Origin: Methylicorpusculum oleiharenae
GTDB taxonomy: Bacteria > Pseudomonadota > Gammaproteobacteria > Methylococcales > Methylomonadaceae
Assembly (NCBI RefSeq): GCF_009828925.2
Contig: NZ_WUTY02000001.1
Location: 1,518,492-1,582,491 of the forward strand
Direction of reading: 5' to 3'
Length of the DNA: 64,000 bases
Every line of letters begins with the position of its first letter. The stretch's first letter is position 1. The translations under genes and the position numbers were made by a program. The notes beneath the pieces were generated by a model. It was not told the origin of the DNA. It did no database searches and worked only from the letters and a program-made list of their open reading frames with translations. Positions 26,927-36,000 of this stretch are shown here, piece by piece.

Positions 26927-28363
26927 TGAATGGACCAGAATTACTTGATCGATTTCTTCGCTGAAATATTTCCATTCGGCAAACGGTCTAAGGTTCAGGA
27001 CATTCAAATTGAGCGTCCGGTTCATTCCTCGAAATCGACAGGAATGACCGGCGTATCCAGATACTTGAGTGCAATGCCGAAGGTAACTGGCGTAACAAAA
27101 TATTTACAACAGTTTCCGGAACCGACAGGGGTAGAGAAATACCTTAAACATAATGATCGGTTACCAGCAACGGGTGTTAACAAATATCTTGTCAAGAAAG
27201 CGATTTCAGATAAAGACAAACCGTTAGTAAGTGGTGTATCTAAATACGTTGAAAAAAAAGAAAAAACAGATGCACCCTCCAGCAGCGTATCGAAATATCT
27301 TGCAAAGCAGGCGCTGACTCAAAAAGTCACTTTAAGCGGTGTTCAAAAATACCTGCTCAATCAGGAGCGGTTATTAAAAGCATCTGAGCAGCTGACGGGT
27401 GTAGCAAAATATGAGCTCGAAAAAGCAAAGCTGGAAAAGAAAAACGCTGCACAGATGTTAATTGATATGTATAAGGAAAAAGAAGCCAAGTCTGCAAGAG
27501 ATGCTGCCCAAGCAGCTGAACTTAAAGCATTGATTGGCGAGCAGGAGTCAACTGAGCCAACCATTGAAGAGCCTTCACCGGCTACCGGTGTGGGTCGATA
27601 TATACAGTTAAAAAAAAGTAAGCCAGCTGCATCAGGCGTTGCAAAATACATAGCGGGACAGATTATTCGTGAGCGTCAAAAACCCTCGCTTTCAAGTGTA
27701 TCCAAATATCTGGCAAAACAAAAAGTAATTAACAAACCAGACATTAGGTTATCTACTGTCGAAAAGTATTTGCAATCAAAAGCTGATTTACCTGAAGTTA
27801 AAAAAGAAGTTACCGGAGTTGCAAAATACCTGGCAAAACAGGCTATTTTGGCAAAAGATAAGCCACCAGTAAGTAGCGTTACAAAATATCTAAGCAATCA
27901 AGCTCAATTAGAAAAGCAGAATCCAAGTTTGGGTAAAAAAATAACAAGAGCTGAACTCATTGCTATTTCGAGTGAAAAAACCGGTGTAGAAAAGTACTTG
28001 GAAGAACGGTTAGCCAATGCGAAAGAAACAATTACAGAAACTATAACCGGTGTAGAAAAGTACCTGGAACAACAAGCTAAAAATGCGAAAGTTGCATTAG
28101 AACATCTCGCTGAGCGTTGTCTTGAAGGGGAATTTATACCGGCATCGGAAGTCGTCGATGAAGAAGCTATCGAAACAGCTGAAGCTGAACCGGAAACTAC
28201 CATTCATCAGAGAACAGGTGTGTCAAAATACCTTGACAGGCAAGCTCCTGATTTGAAAGAAGTCGTGCATTTGAAATTAACAGGTGTTGAAAGATACCTG
28301 GAACAACAAATTGCAAATAATAAAAAACTAAATTTAACCGGTGTTGAAAAATATCTGCTTGAA
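26735..28363 (+). repeat. array of 23 coding KYL motifs across two genes
   Basis: Each unit encodes [TS][GST]V-x-[KR]-Y-[LIVE]; four lie in the first protein and nineteen in the second. The most conserved positions are Val, Lys/Arg and Tyr. The Thr-Gly and Ser-Ser openings alternate irregularly. DNA of the units is not near-identical, so this is an old, selected protein repeat rather than a recent tandem duplication. Confidence 0.75.
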
Positions 28364-28372
28364 AAAGCATAA
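26930..28372 (+). CDS. soluble KYL-motif repeat protein (novel)
   Basis: 480 residues with 19 copies, from residue ~40 to the C-terminus, of a seven-residue motif [TS][GST]V-x-[KR]-Y-[LIVE], often followed by xxQ or xxK. Examples are TGVSRYL, TGVTKYL, SSVSKYLAKQ, STVEKYLQ, TGVERYLEQQ. Motifs are separated by charged, helix-friendly spacers of about 10-45 residues; there is no signal peptide or membrane helix. Codons vary freely while the motif holds, which suggests selection on protein. It starts 3 nt after the membrane partner and lies between tkt and tal. A multivalent linker or scaffold is inferred, not shown. Confidence 0.75.
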   Translation: MDQNYLIDFFAEIFPFGKRSKVQDIQIERPVHSSKSTGMTGVSRYLSAMPKVTGVTKYLQQFPEPTGVEKYLKHNDRLPATGVNKYLVKKAISDKDKPLVSGVSKYVEKKEKTDAPSSSVSKYLAKQALTQKVTLSGVQKYLLNQERLLKASEQLTGVAKYELEKAKLEKKNAAQMLIDMYKEKEAKSARDAAQAAELKALIGEQESTEPTIEEPSPATGVGRYIQLKKSKPAASGVAKYIAGQIIRERQKPSLSSVSKYLAKQKVINKPDIRLSTVEKYLQSKADLPEVKKEVTGVAKYLAKQAILAKDKPPVSSVTKYLSNQAQLEKQNPSLGKKITRAELIAISSEKTGVEKYLEERLANAKETITETITGVEKYLEQQAKNAKVALEHLAERCLEGEFIPASEVVDEEAIETAEAEPETTIHQRTGVSKYLDRQAPDLKEVVHLKLTGVERYLEQQIANNKKLNLTGVEKYLLEKA

Positions 28373-28389
28373 TCCAAATTAAATAATAT

Positions 28390-28416
28390 GGGCCCTGAGT
28401 AGAGCAGGCCCTAAAA
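28390..28416 (+). terminator. weak GC hairpin after the KYL genes
   Basis: gggcc (28390-28394) pairs with ggccc (28407-28411), followed by taaaaatttt. The stem is short and the tail is not a clean T-run. It could be a partial terminator or attenuator between the KYL genes and tal. A TTGACA at 28497 suggests tal may also have its own promoter, but its -10 is weak. Confidence 0.3.
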
Positions 28417-28565
28417 ATTTTAATTAGCGGAAAACAGTTTATTTTTCGATTACCAAATACATTCCCGTTGAAGAAGCGTTCCAGTTAATCTGGATGTTGA
28501 CATTTAAAACCGGGTGTATTGTAGCTCTAGAATTTTTAATCTAACAATCTGAAGGTACCCTCATC

Positions 28566-29552
28566 ATGGCAAGAAATTTATTAGAACAATTAAGGGAGAT
28601 GACTGTCGTTGTGGCAGATACAGGCGATATTCAAGCTATCGAAAAATTCAAGCCACGCGATGCGACAACAAATCCTTCATTGATCACTGCAGCCGCTCAA
28701 ATGCCGCAATATCAAGGTATCGTGGATGATACTTTGAAAGGCGCAAGAGCAACTTTAGGCGCTGGTGCATCTGCTTCTGAAGTAGCTTCGCTTGCTTTTG
28801 ATCGTTTGGCGGTATCTTTTGGTTTGAAGATTCTAGAAATCATCCCCGGCCGCGTATCAACTGAAGTTGATGCAAGACTTTCATATGACACCGAAGCAAC
28901 GATCGCGAAAGGCCGTGAATTGATTGCTCAATATGAAGCTCAAGGCGTATCTCGTGAACGCGTTCTCATTAAGATCGCTTCAACATGGGAAGGCATTCAA
29001 GCCGCTGCAGTATTAGAAAAAGAAAACATCGCTTGTAACCTGACTTTGTTGTTTGGCATTCACCAGGCGATTGCTTGTGCAGAAAACGGAATTACCCTGA
29101 TATCTCCATTTGTCGGTCGAATTCTTGACTGGTATAAGAAAGACACAGGTCGCGATTCTTATGAACCAGCTGAAGATCCAGGTGTTGTATCTGTAACCAG
29201 TATTTACAATTACTATAAAAAATTCGGATATAAAACTGAAGTCATGGGTGCAAGTTTCCGTAACGTCGGCGAAATCACTGAATTGGCGGGTTGTGATTTA
29301 TTGACGATAGCGCCTTCTTTGCTTGCTGAATTGCATGAGACTGAAGGTGAATTGCCTAGAAAGCTCGATCCAAAGCACGCTGCGAGCGAGTCTATTGAGA
29401 AGATTACAATGGATAAGGCAACATTCGACAGTATGCATCAAGAAAACAGAATGGCAAATGACAAGTTGGCTGAAGGTATCCTTGGTTTTGAAAAAGCATT
29501 AGAGAGCTTAGAAGCGCTCTTGGCAGAAAGATTAGCGGCTCTGGAAGCTTAA
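28566..29552 (+). CDS. tal: transaldolase
   Basis: 328 residues of the classic TalB type. It moves a dihydroxyacetone unit between sugar phosphates in the regeneration part of the RuMP cycle. [35 protein letters not shown], the Schiff-base lysine segment [17 protein letters not shown], and [15 protein letters not shown] are characteristic. Its presence with aldolase suits a fructose-bisphosphate-aldolase/transaldolase variant of the cycle. Confidence 0.95.
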   Translation: MARNLLEQLREMTVVVADTGDIQAIEKFKPRDATTNPSLITAAAQMPQYQGIVDDTLKGARATLGAGASASEVASLAFDRLAVSFGLKILEIIPGRVSTEVDARLSYDTEATIAKGRELIAQYEAQGVSRERVLIKIASTWEGIQAAAVLEKENIACNLTLLFGIHQAIACAENGITLISPFVGRILDWYKKDTGRDSYEPAEDPGVVSVTSIYNYYKKFGYKTEVMGASFRNVGEITELAGCDLLTIAPSLLAELHETEGELPRKLDPKHAASESIEKITMDKATFDSMHQENRMANDKLAEGILGFEKALESLEALLAERLAALEA

Positions 29553-29673
29553 GTCTTAAATTCAATCCATAATTAAGTCTTTGTAATGATTGCAAAGACC
29601 AATGCTGGCTAAATGACAATTCGTATCTGCTTGAGGAAAAGCAGGTACGTTATTTAAAGAGATAATAGACGAT

Positions 29674-30753
29674 ATGTCACAAAAGATTTTAGACGTAGTA
29701 AAGCCGGGCGTAGTTACCGGTGAAGATGTTCAAAAAATATTCGCTATCTGCAAAGCAAATAAATTTGCTCTTCCCGCCGTTAACGCCATCAATACTGACT
29801 CTATCAATGCGACTTTAGAAGCTGCTGCCAAGGTTAGATCTCCCGTCATCGTTCAGTTTTCTAACGGCGGAGCACAATTTGTAGCTGGAAAAGGTTTGAA
29901 ACTTGAAGGGCAAATGAATGCCATTTTAGGTGCTATAGCGGGTGCAAAACATGTTCATACAGTAGCTGAGTACTATGGTGTTCCTGTAATTCTTCATACA
30001 GATCATGCGGCTAAAAAGTTATTGCCCTGGATTGATGGTTTACTTGATGCCGGCGAAAAGCAATTTGCTGAAACAGGCAAGCCGCTTTTTAGTTCACATA
30101 TGCTGGATCTGTCCGAAGAAAGTCTTGAAGAAAATATAGAAATTTGCGCCAAGTATTTAGAGCGTATGAGCAAAATGGATATGACGCTTGAAATTGAATT
30201 GGGCGTAACAGGCGGTGAAGAAGATGGTGTTGATAATACCGATGTCGACCATTCCTCTCTTTACACGCAACCTGAAGATGTAGCTTATGCTTACGAAAGA
30301 TTAAGCAAAGTCAGCCACCGTTTTACAATTGCCGCATCATTTGGCAATGTTCATGGTGTTTATAAACCAGGCAATGTTAAATTAACTCCGAAGATTCTTG
30401 ATAACTCTCAGAAGTATGTTTCCGAGAAATACGGAGTGCCTGCAAATACGTTAAATTTTGTTTTCCACGGTGGTTCAGGATCAACTCCTGAAGAGATTGA
30501 AGAATCAATCAGCTACGGTGTTGTCAAAATGAACATAGATACTGACACACAATGGGCGACCTGGAATGGAATCCGTGAATTCTATATTCAAAATGAAGGA
30601 TATTTGCAAGGACAGATTGGCAATCCCGACGGTGATGACAAGCCAAATAAAAAATATTACGATCCTCGCGTCTGGCAAAGAGCCGGTGAAGTTGGAATGG
30701 TAATGCGTTTAGAGCAAGCATTTAAAGATCTTAACGCGGTAGATACTTTGTAA
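29674..30753 (+). CDS. fba: class II fructose-bisphosphate aldolase
   Basis: 359-residue zinc-dependent aldolase of the FbaA type. It cleaves fructose 1,6-bisphosphate (and may act on sedoheptulose bisphosphate) to triose phosphates for biosynthesis and cycle turnover. The zinc/substrate motif VILHTDHAAKKLLPW, MDMTLEIELGVTGGEEDGVD, and FVFHGGSGSTPEEIEE are visible. It closes the RuMP cluster; a strong terminator follows. Confidence 0.94.
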   Translation: MSQKILDVVKPGVVTGEDVQKIFAICKANKFALPAVNAINTDSINATLEAAAKVRSPVIVQFSNGGAQFVAGKGLKLEGQMNAILGAIAGAKHVHTVAEYYGVPVILHTDHAAKKLLPWIDGLLDAGEKQFAETGKPLFSSHMLDLSEESLEENIEICAKYLERMSKMDMTLEIELGVTGGEEDGVDNTDVDHSSLYTQPEDVAYAYERLSKVSHRFTIAASFGNVHGVYKPGNVKLTPKILDNSQKYVSEKYGVPANTLNFVFHGGSGSTPEEIEESISYGVVKMNIDTDTQWATWNGIREFYIQNEGYLQGQIGNPDGDDKPNKKYYDPRVWQRAGEVGMVMRLEQAFKDLNAVDTL

Positions 30754-30772
30754 TATTCAAGCAACACATGAG

Positions 30773-30803
30773 AAAAAGGCCGTCACTAGACGGCCTTTTT
30801 TTT
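30773..30803 (+). terminator. Rho-independent terminator of the RuMP cluster
   Basis: A 12 bp stem aaaaaggccgtc/gacggccttttt with a 4 nt loop is followed by more Ts, 20 nt after the fba stop. It also lies near the end of the leftward zapE gene and, having A-runs on the other side, may work in both directions. Confidence 0.9.
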
Positions 30804-30833
30804 GACCGGAATTTATACCCAATTAGTTGATAG

Positions 30834-31982
30834 TTATTCCTGCCAATATTGATTACTCTGCATTTCAATGAGTCTGGACACGGTCCTTTTAAGAAAAAAT
30901 GCATTAAGATCCTGATTGTATAATTCATTTATGGCTACTTCAGCGCTGCAGATGAGCTTCACTTTATGAAAATACAACGCATCAATCAGCGTGGAAAATC
31001 GTTTGGCATCATCGTGCTTTTCCGGGACCAGTTTCGGAATATCTGAAAGAATCAGCGTTTTAAACGTAGTTGATATTTTTAGATAGTCACTCGGTCCTAG
31101 TGGCTGGCTACATAAATCCTGAAATGAACAAAGAGCTACAGAATGATGAGCGGCCAATAGCGGAATAGGATGGCCGAAGACAACAATAGACTGTGGCGTT
31201 ATCGGTGCGTTGTTGGTCAGGCGATGAAAATGTGATTCCAGCTGTATTCTCGACGTTGCATCGTTAGGTGTTATATAAAAAGTGTCATCAGTCTGAGGAT
31301 GATTTAGACGATAATCATATTCAGCTGATAATTTAAGAATGTCAGACTTTTCTTTAAGTAGTTTAATAAAGGCTGAAAACAGCTCAGGAGTGATTCCTCC
31401 CTGATACAAATCATCAGGATGACGGTTAGATGTTGATACGATAACGGTTCCTAGCCTATAAAGTTGGCTAAACAGCCTGTCCAGAATTACGGCATTAACA
31501 ACATCAATGACATGAAATTCATCAAAACAAAGCAGACGCGTATTCTTGTTGATTTCATGTGCAAGTGCTGTTAACACATCGATTTTTTTATCAATACGCC
31601 AGCGGTGGGAATAGTCATGCACTTCGTGCATGAAGGTATGAAAGTGTACTCTTCTCTTTTGACGAATCGGGCAGTTGTCAAAAAACAAATCCATTAGCAT
31701 GGACTTGCCGCGTCCTACATCCCCGTAAATATAAACACTTTTGATCGTATTCGGGTCATTTGAAGGTTTTCTGTAGAAGCGGGTTGTTGAAGCTTCATGG
31801 TTGTCATTTACAACGTGGTTTAGTAATTCCTGCAAATGTTGCAAAACTACTATTTGAGCAGGATCATGGTCAATCCGTTTGCCCGCAACCAATTCGTCGT
31901 ATTTTTTTAAGAGCAGTCCCTCCAGTTTACCGGAGGGTTTGTTTTCCGTGACGGGGGATAACGGCATAAATCGTTTAAACAT
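30834..31982 (-). CDS. zapE: cell division ATPase ZapE (AFG1 family)
   Basis: 382 residues of the AFG1/ZapE AAA-type family. YIYGDVGRGKSMLMDLFFD is the Walker A region, HFHTFMHEVHDYSHRWR follows as in the family, LLCFDEFHVIDVVNAVIL the Walker B, and VSTSNRHPDDLYQGG the sensor segment. ZapE destabilises FtsZ rings in gammaproteobacteria and is linked to growth under stress. It is cytoplasmic. It is a single gene running leftward against fba, with yajD just upstream. Confidence 0.88.
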   Translation of the reverse strand: MFKRFMPLSPVTENKPSGKLEGLLLKKYDELVAGKRIDHDPAQIVVLQHLQELLNHVVNDNHEASTTRFYRKPSNDPNTIKSVYIYGDVGRGKSMLMDLFFDNCPIRQKRRVHFHTFMHEVHDYSHRWRIDKKIDVLTALAHEINKNTRLLCFDEFHVIDVVNAVILDRLFSQLYRLGTVIVSTSNRHPDDLYQGGITPELFSAFIKLLKEKSDILKLSAEYDYRLNHPQTDDTFYITPNDATSRIQLESHFHRLTNNAPITPQSIVVFGHPIPLLAAHHSVALCSFQDLCSQPLGPSDYLKISTTFKTLILSDIPKLVPEKHDDAKRFSTLIDALYFHKVKLICSAEVAINELYNQDLNAFFLKRTVSRLIEMQSNQYWQE

Positions 31983-32011
31983 GGCCTGGTACCCGGCGGA
32001 AGTGATGTTAT

Positions 32012-32389
32012 TTATTTCGATTTCAACAAGTCAGCAAGATTGGCAAACGGATTATGTGTTGCTTTAGTATCATTGTCCTTGGCTGAGCTGTTGTTAGTAT
32101 TAAAATGCGCGTGTTCATAACGGGCGTGTTCATTGTCATGGCAGTAAAGACATAATAATTCCCAGTTGCTCCCATCGCCGGGGTTATTGTCATGATTATG
32201 ATCGCGATGATGTACAGTCAGTTCGCGCAAGTTCGTATGAGTAAATTCTCTGGCACATCGCCCGCAAATCCATGGGTACAGTTTTAACGCTTGTTCTCTG
32301 TAACCTTTTTCACGATCTTCTTTCTGGCGGCGAGCGTCTGCGACTATTTTATCGAGCTTGTCTTTATCTAAGCTTTTTGCCTTTAACAT
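32012..32389 (-). CDS. yajD: YajD family HNH nuclease
   Basis: 125 residues. A lysine-rich N-terminus (AKSLDKDKLDKIVADARR) leads to a zinc/HNH domain: WICGRCAREF, then TVHHRDHNHDNNPGDGSNWE and LLCLYCHDNEHARYE. Length and layout match YajD, a conserved HNH protein of unknown physiological role. It lies 29 nt upstream of zapE on the same strand. Confidence 0.85.
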   Translation of the reverse strand: MLKAKSLDKDKLDKIVADARRQKEDREKGYREQALKLYPWICGRCAREFTHTNLRELTVHHRDHNHDNNPGDGSNWELLCLYCHDNEHARYEHAHFNTNNSSAKDNDTKATHNPFANLADLLKSK

Positions 32390-32538
32390 TTTTTTACCTC
32401 CAAAGAAAAGGCCAGGAAAGGAATGATGTTTGAATTAAGCGAGTGAATCAAGGGTTGATGCAAAAGTATCAATGTCTTCTGATTGGGATAAATCCTGCGA
32501 GTCCGTCGTCTGCTCGTCCTTGAGCGATGATAGCGAAG

Positions 32539-33720
32539 TTAAATCGCTTTCCTTATCCTATCCAGAGCGTTTTCCAGATTTTTCATGCTGGTTGCAATCG
32601 ATATGCGAATATGACCTTGGCAGCCGAAAGCAGAGCCGGGAACCAGGGCGACTCCGGCTTTTTCGATCAGGTATTCGGAAAACTCCAAATCATCATTTAT
32701 GCCTTCGAGCCGTGAAATTAATTTTTCGACATTAGGGAATACGTAAAACGTTCCATCCGTTGGAATACACTCAATACCCTCAATCTTGTTTAATTCGGCG
32801 ACGACATAGTCATGGCGTTTTTTAAACTCTGCCATCATGGTATCAATACAGCTTTGATCGCCATTTAAAGCAGTTTCAGCAGCTACTTGCGATATGGAGG
32901 TCGGATTGGAAGTGCTCTGGGACTGGATCGTACACATAGCTTCAATCAAATCAGCAGGGCCTCCCGCATAGCCGATACGCCAGCCTGTCATCGAATAGGC
33001 TTTTGATACGCCGTTCATTACGACAGTCCGGTCATAGAATTCAGGATAGGCATTCAAAATATTAACAAAGCTGCCTTTTTCCCAGATGATATGTTCGTAC
33101 ATATCGTCAGTTGCAATGATGATATTGGGAAAGTCTTTCAAAACACTGCCCAGTGCTTTGAGTTCGTCCAGCGTATAAGCAACACCGGTCGGATTGGAGG
33201 GACTGTTAATGAATATCAACCGGGTTTTATCAGTGATCGCGTTTCGTAATTGTTCCGGAGTTATTTTGAAATGCTGAGCTTGAGTGGTTTCAATAATGAC
33301 CGGCACGCCTTCCGCTAATAACACCATATCCGGATACGAAACCCAGTAAGGAGCCGGAATGATGACTTCATCGCCCGGGTTGAGCAGGGCTTGCGTCAAA
33401 TTGAAGGAACTTTGTTTGCCGCCACACGAAACTAAAATCTGTTTAGGTTCATAGGTCAGATTGTTATCGTTTTTGAATTTATTAATGATGGCTTTTTTTA
33501 GGCCGGGTGTGCCATCAACGGCAGTATATTTTGTAAAGCCGTTATCCAGCGCGGTAACCGCAGCTGCTTTGATATGATCAGGCGTGTCAAAGTCGGGTTC
33601 GCCCGCACCCAAGCCGATGATATCTTTTCCGGCAGCGCGCATCGCAGCCGCCCTGGCTGTGATTAACAGAGTCGGGGACGGCTTGACTGATTGGACTCTG
33701 TTTGAAAGTTTAATGCTCAT
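32539..33720 (-). CDS. aspartate-type aminotransferase (class I, PLP)
   Basis: 393 residues of the prokaryotic aspartate aminotransferase Ib subgroup. LGAGEPDFDTPDHIK near the start, LIFINSPSNPTGVAYTLDEL, the PLP lysine in VMNGVSKAYSMTGWRIGYAGG, and a C-terminal arginine in GHIRISIATS are visible. It probably transfers amino groups between aspartate and 2-oxoglutarate; aromatic or prephenate activity cannot be excluded. It is cytoplasmic and monocistronic, followed by about 150 nt before yajD. Confidence 0.9.
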   Translation of the reverse strand: MSIKLSNRVQSVKPSPTLLITARAAAMRAAGKDIIGLGAGEPDFDTPDHIKAAAVTALDNGFTKYTAVDGTPGLKKAIINKFKNDNNLTYEPKQILVSCGGKQSSFNLTQALLNPGDEVIIPAPYWVSYPDMVLLAEGVPVIIETTQAQHFKITPEQLRNAITDKTRLIFINSPSNPTGVAYTLDELKALGSVLKDFPNIIIATDDMYEHIIWEKGSFVNILNAYPEFYDRTVVMNGVSKAYSMTGWRIGYAGGPADLIEAMCTIQSQSTSNPTSISQVAAETALNGDQSCIDTMMAEFKKRHDYVVAELNKIEGIECIPTDGTFYVFPNVEKLISRLEGINDDLEFSEYLIEKAGVALVPGSAFGCQGHIRISIATSMKNLENALDRIRKAI

Positions 33721-34572
33721 AGTTTTCCGTTAATTGATGGTTTAAAACTGCTGGTAACGTATTGTTTATATATTTCAATAAGATAAGATGGTCTTAATCG
33801 ATAAAAATAATAGACTCATAGAAATATAATAGAATTTTAGGTAATTATGGTGGTTCTAGGTTGGATCCAGGCTCTTAATGGTCCTATTATATAACCAGTT
33901 AGTGTTAAATTTAATCAATTGTTGGTGTGCATTGTGTGTTCAATATTGGAGCACAATAAACTTATCGTTTTAGTGATTCATCATTTTCTTTTATCAATTA
34001 AGATAAAAAAACTGTTTTCAAAAACCTAATTTATTAATGAGGGGGGCGTGAAACTCGCTCTCCTTTAGCAAGTGGGAAGAATCTGTGCGTTGATGAGGTT
34101 GGCATGATTATTGATTTTTTTGAAGCATAAAAACTGAAGGATTCTGAAATTTTACAGTCATACGTTAAAAACAAAACCGCGGATGGATTATCAAAGCCCC
34201 TCAATAATATGGCTTGAAATTGATTTCATAGATTTACTGTAAATGGAAATATAATGATTCAAGTATTAAAGTTTCTATCAATTTCTATTATATTTCTATG
34301 ATCTCTATATACTTCCGCCTTGTAAAGCCATATATATAATAGCCTAAAGGGTTTTACCCAATCGTTTACAATAAACTAATGGTGATAATATTGGTGGGAT
34401 TTATTAATTAACATTTGATTTTAAATGCCAGAATTGTTGGATTCAAATACGATGCCATGCAATTAAATACTTACAACTACAACATGCTCAAGATTCTTAT
34501 TTTAGGCTAATTCTTTAGAGGTAGGTAAATGGAGATAAGTATAAGAAAAGTTTGAAGCAGAAAAAATAAGGT
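33721..34572. other. AT-rich gene-free stretch
   Basis: About 850 nt with no plausible open frame on either strand and many short A/T runs. I see no tRNA, terminator or clear repeat. It marks the change from core genes to the accessory region on the right and may be the left border of an island. Confidence 0.5.
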
Positions 34573-35030
34573 TTAATTCATTATAAAGTCACTTAAGGAT
34601 TCAGTTGGGTCAAAATTGCTAGAATCGGAACTGGTGTTATTTTTTTGCTTTTGTTGATCATCATCCTCATTGGTATAAGTTGCACTTTGTACTGTCTTCA
34701 AGAACATGAATTCTTTTTCTGGATCCTGACCCTTTTGTAATTAAATTTAGTTTTGGTGTAGCGCTTTCCGCATAATAAAGCCAAACACGGCTTATAGGAA
34801 GATCATCAAACCAAACCTGCTTGGTGATTCTTGAAAACAGATGACTTAATAATGCTCCCAGCGGTTGGTCGTCCTGAGACTGCGGACTGCTATGCTGGCT
34901 TATCTATAATTTTAAACCGGACATCATGCCCCGATCGATTAGTAGTTCGTTTCATCAAAATGCTTACAATAAGAGAATCACCATTAGCTTGCTGTAGCTC
35001 ATGTTTTCCAGGGCCTATGAGCCTCGATCA
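34573..35030 (-). pseudogene. frameshifted remnant of an unrecognised gene
   Basis: Read on the minus strand, joined frames give a coherent protein tail. First comes QANGDSLIVSILMKRTTNRS then HDVRFKIIDKPA. After a frame change come QDDQPLGALLSHLFSRITKQ and VWFDDLPISRVWLYYAES. After another change come QDPEKEFMFLKTVQSATY and a polar ending ...DFIMN with stop at 34573-34575. At least two frameshifts or stops break it. I do not know the family. Confidence 0.5.
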
Positions 35031-35250
35031 AATTTTCTAAAAAATGTAAATGTTTTATTGAAACGCACTATTAGTCGTTATTTCTTGTATAGCGGCCGTC
35101 TTCTTATAAGTTCAATCAGTTAGGTTACTTTGCCCCCTTTCAACGGCTCTTTCAGGATTAAATGCCGAGCAGGATTATTTACGGAAATAAGGCCATCAAG
35201 GCCATAAAAAGATAAACTAAGCCATTAATTTCAAACAAACGCACAGGCGC

Positions 35251-36000
35251 ATGCCCGATACTACTTACGAACAAGCGGCCGGTCTCATTGAAGCGGCGGA
35301 AAAGATAAGCCACTTACCTGTCCGGGTGACATGGGACGACACCCTGACCGTCGGGGCGGTGCTGCATTTAAGCGAAGCGCAGTGGTCCAGCCAGTTAAGG
35401 ATTTCAGTCAATCCCAAAAGACCCGACATCCCGTATCTCGTTGGCGTGCAATGCGCGCTGGCTATCCGCTATTATGAACAACGGGAGTCTAAGCACCTGT
35501 CCTCCCCGGCAAACTGCCTGGCTAAAACGGTAGCTGAGTTTGTAGCTCTGGGTTACGATGCCGACACTGCCAAAATGTTCGCTGACAAGATGTTGATGGG
35601 GCTGGGCAGTCAACTTCGCAGTGCGGCGCCGCTGATAAAGCTATCGGCACACATTCACAAAGACTATCCGGAGTTAAGGGATAGCCAGTTAACGCATTTT
35701 TTAGTGGAAAAAGACGCGGGCGAACAGTCTTTAAACATCGAGCCTGCAAAATTCCCTGATTGGCTGTTACACAGTCATCAAGCCATCAATGGGGCTACGG
35801 CTCTGGCTTCTGATTACTTGTTTAATCGCACCGATTTTTTTGAACCCTATAAGCACTGTGGCTTTGAAGCCGTCTGTACCGGACTGGTGGGTGACGTGAC
35901 CGGCAGCAAGGCCGATGCCACCGATAGCGAACTCGTCAACGCGTGGCTCAAGCGCCTGGCTTTAACAGACCGTTTTGAATGGATAACCCCCTCACTATGA
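35251..36000 (+). CDS. hypothetical protein, translationally coupled to a TPR gene
   Basis: 249 residues, soluble, no signal peptide and no family I recognise. Visible features are VTWDDTLTVGAVLHLSEAQW, a helical middle (VAEFVALGYDADTAKMFADK), and HSHQAINGATALASDYLFN with several histidines that are not an obvious metal motif. The stop overlaps the start of the following TPR gene as ATGA, so the two are probably made together. It lies just upstream of the decayed TA pair and the BREX operon. Confidence 0.6.
   Translation: MPDTTYEQAAGLIEAAEKISHLPVRVTWDDTLTVGAVLHLSEAQWSSQLRISVNPKRPDIPYLVGVQCALAIRYYEQRESKHLSSPANCLAKTVAEFVALGYDADTAKMFADKMLMGLGSQLRSAAPLIKLSAHIHKDYPELRDSQLTHFLVEKDAGEQSLNIEPAKFPDWLLHSHQAINGATALASDYLFNRTDFFEPYKHCGFEAVCTGLVGDVTGSKADATDSELVNAWLKRLALTDRFEWITPSL

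Noticed and set aside
26930-28372. Reading the KYL array as a DNA-level tandem repeat or CRISPR
   Set aside because: Unit DNA sequences and spacings vary strongly; only the encoded motif is conserved, in one frame. No CRISPR-like identical repeats with spacers exist anywhere in the window.
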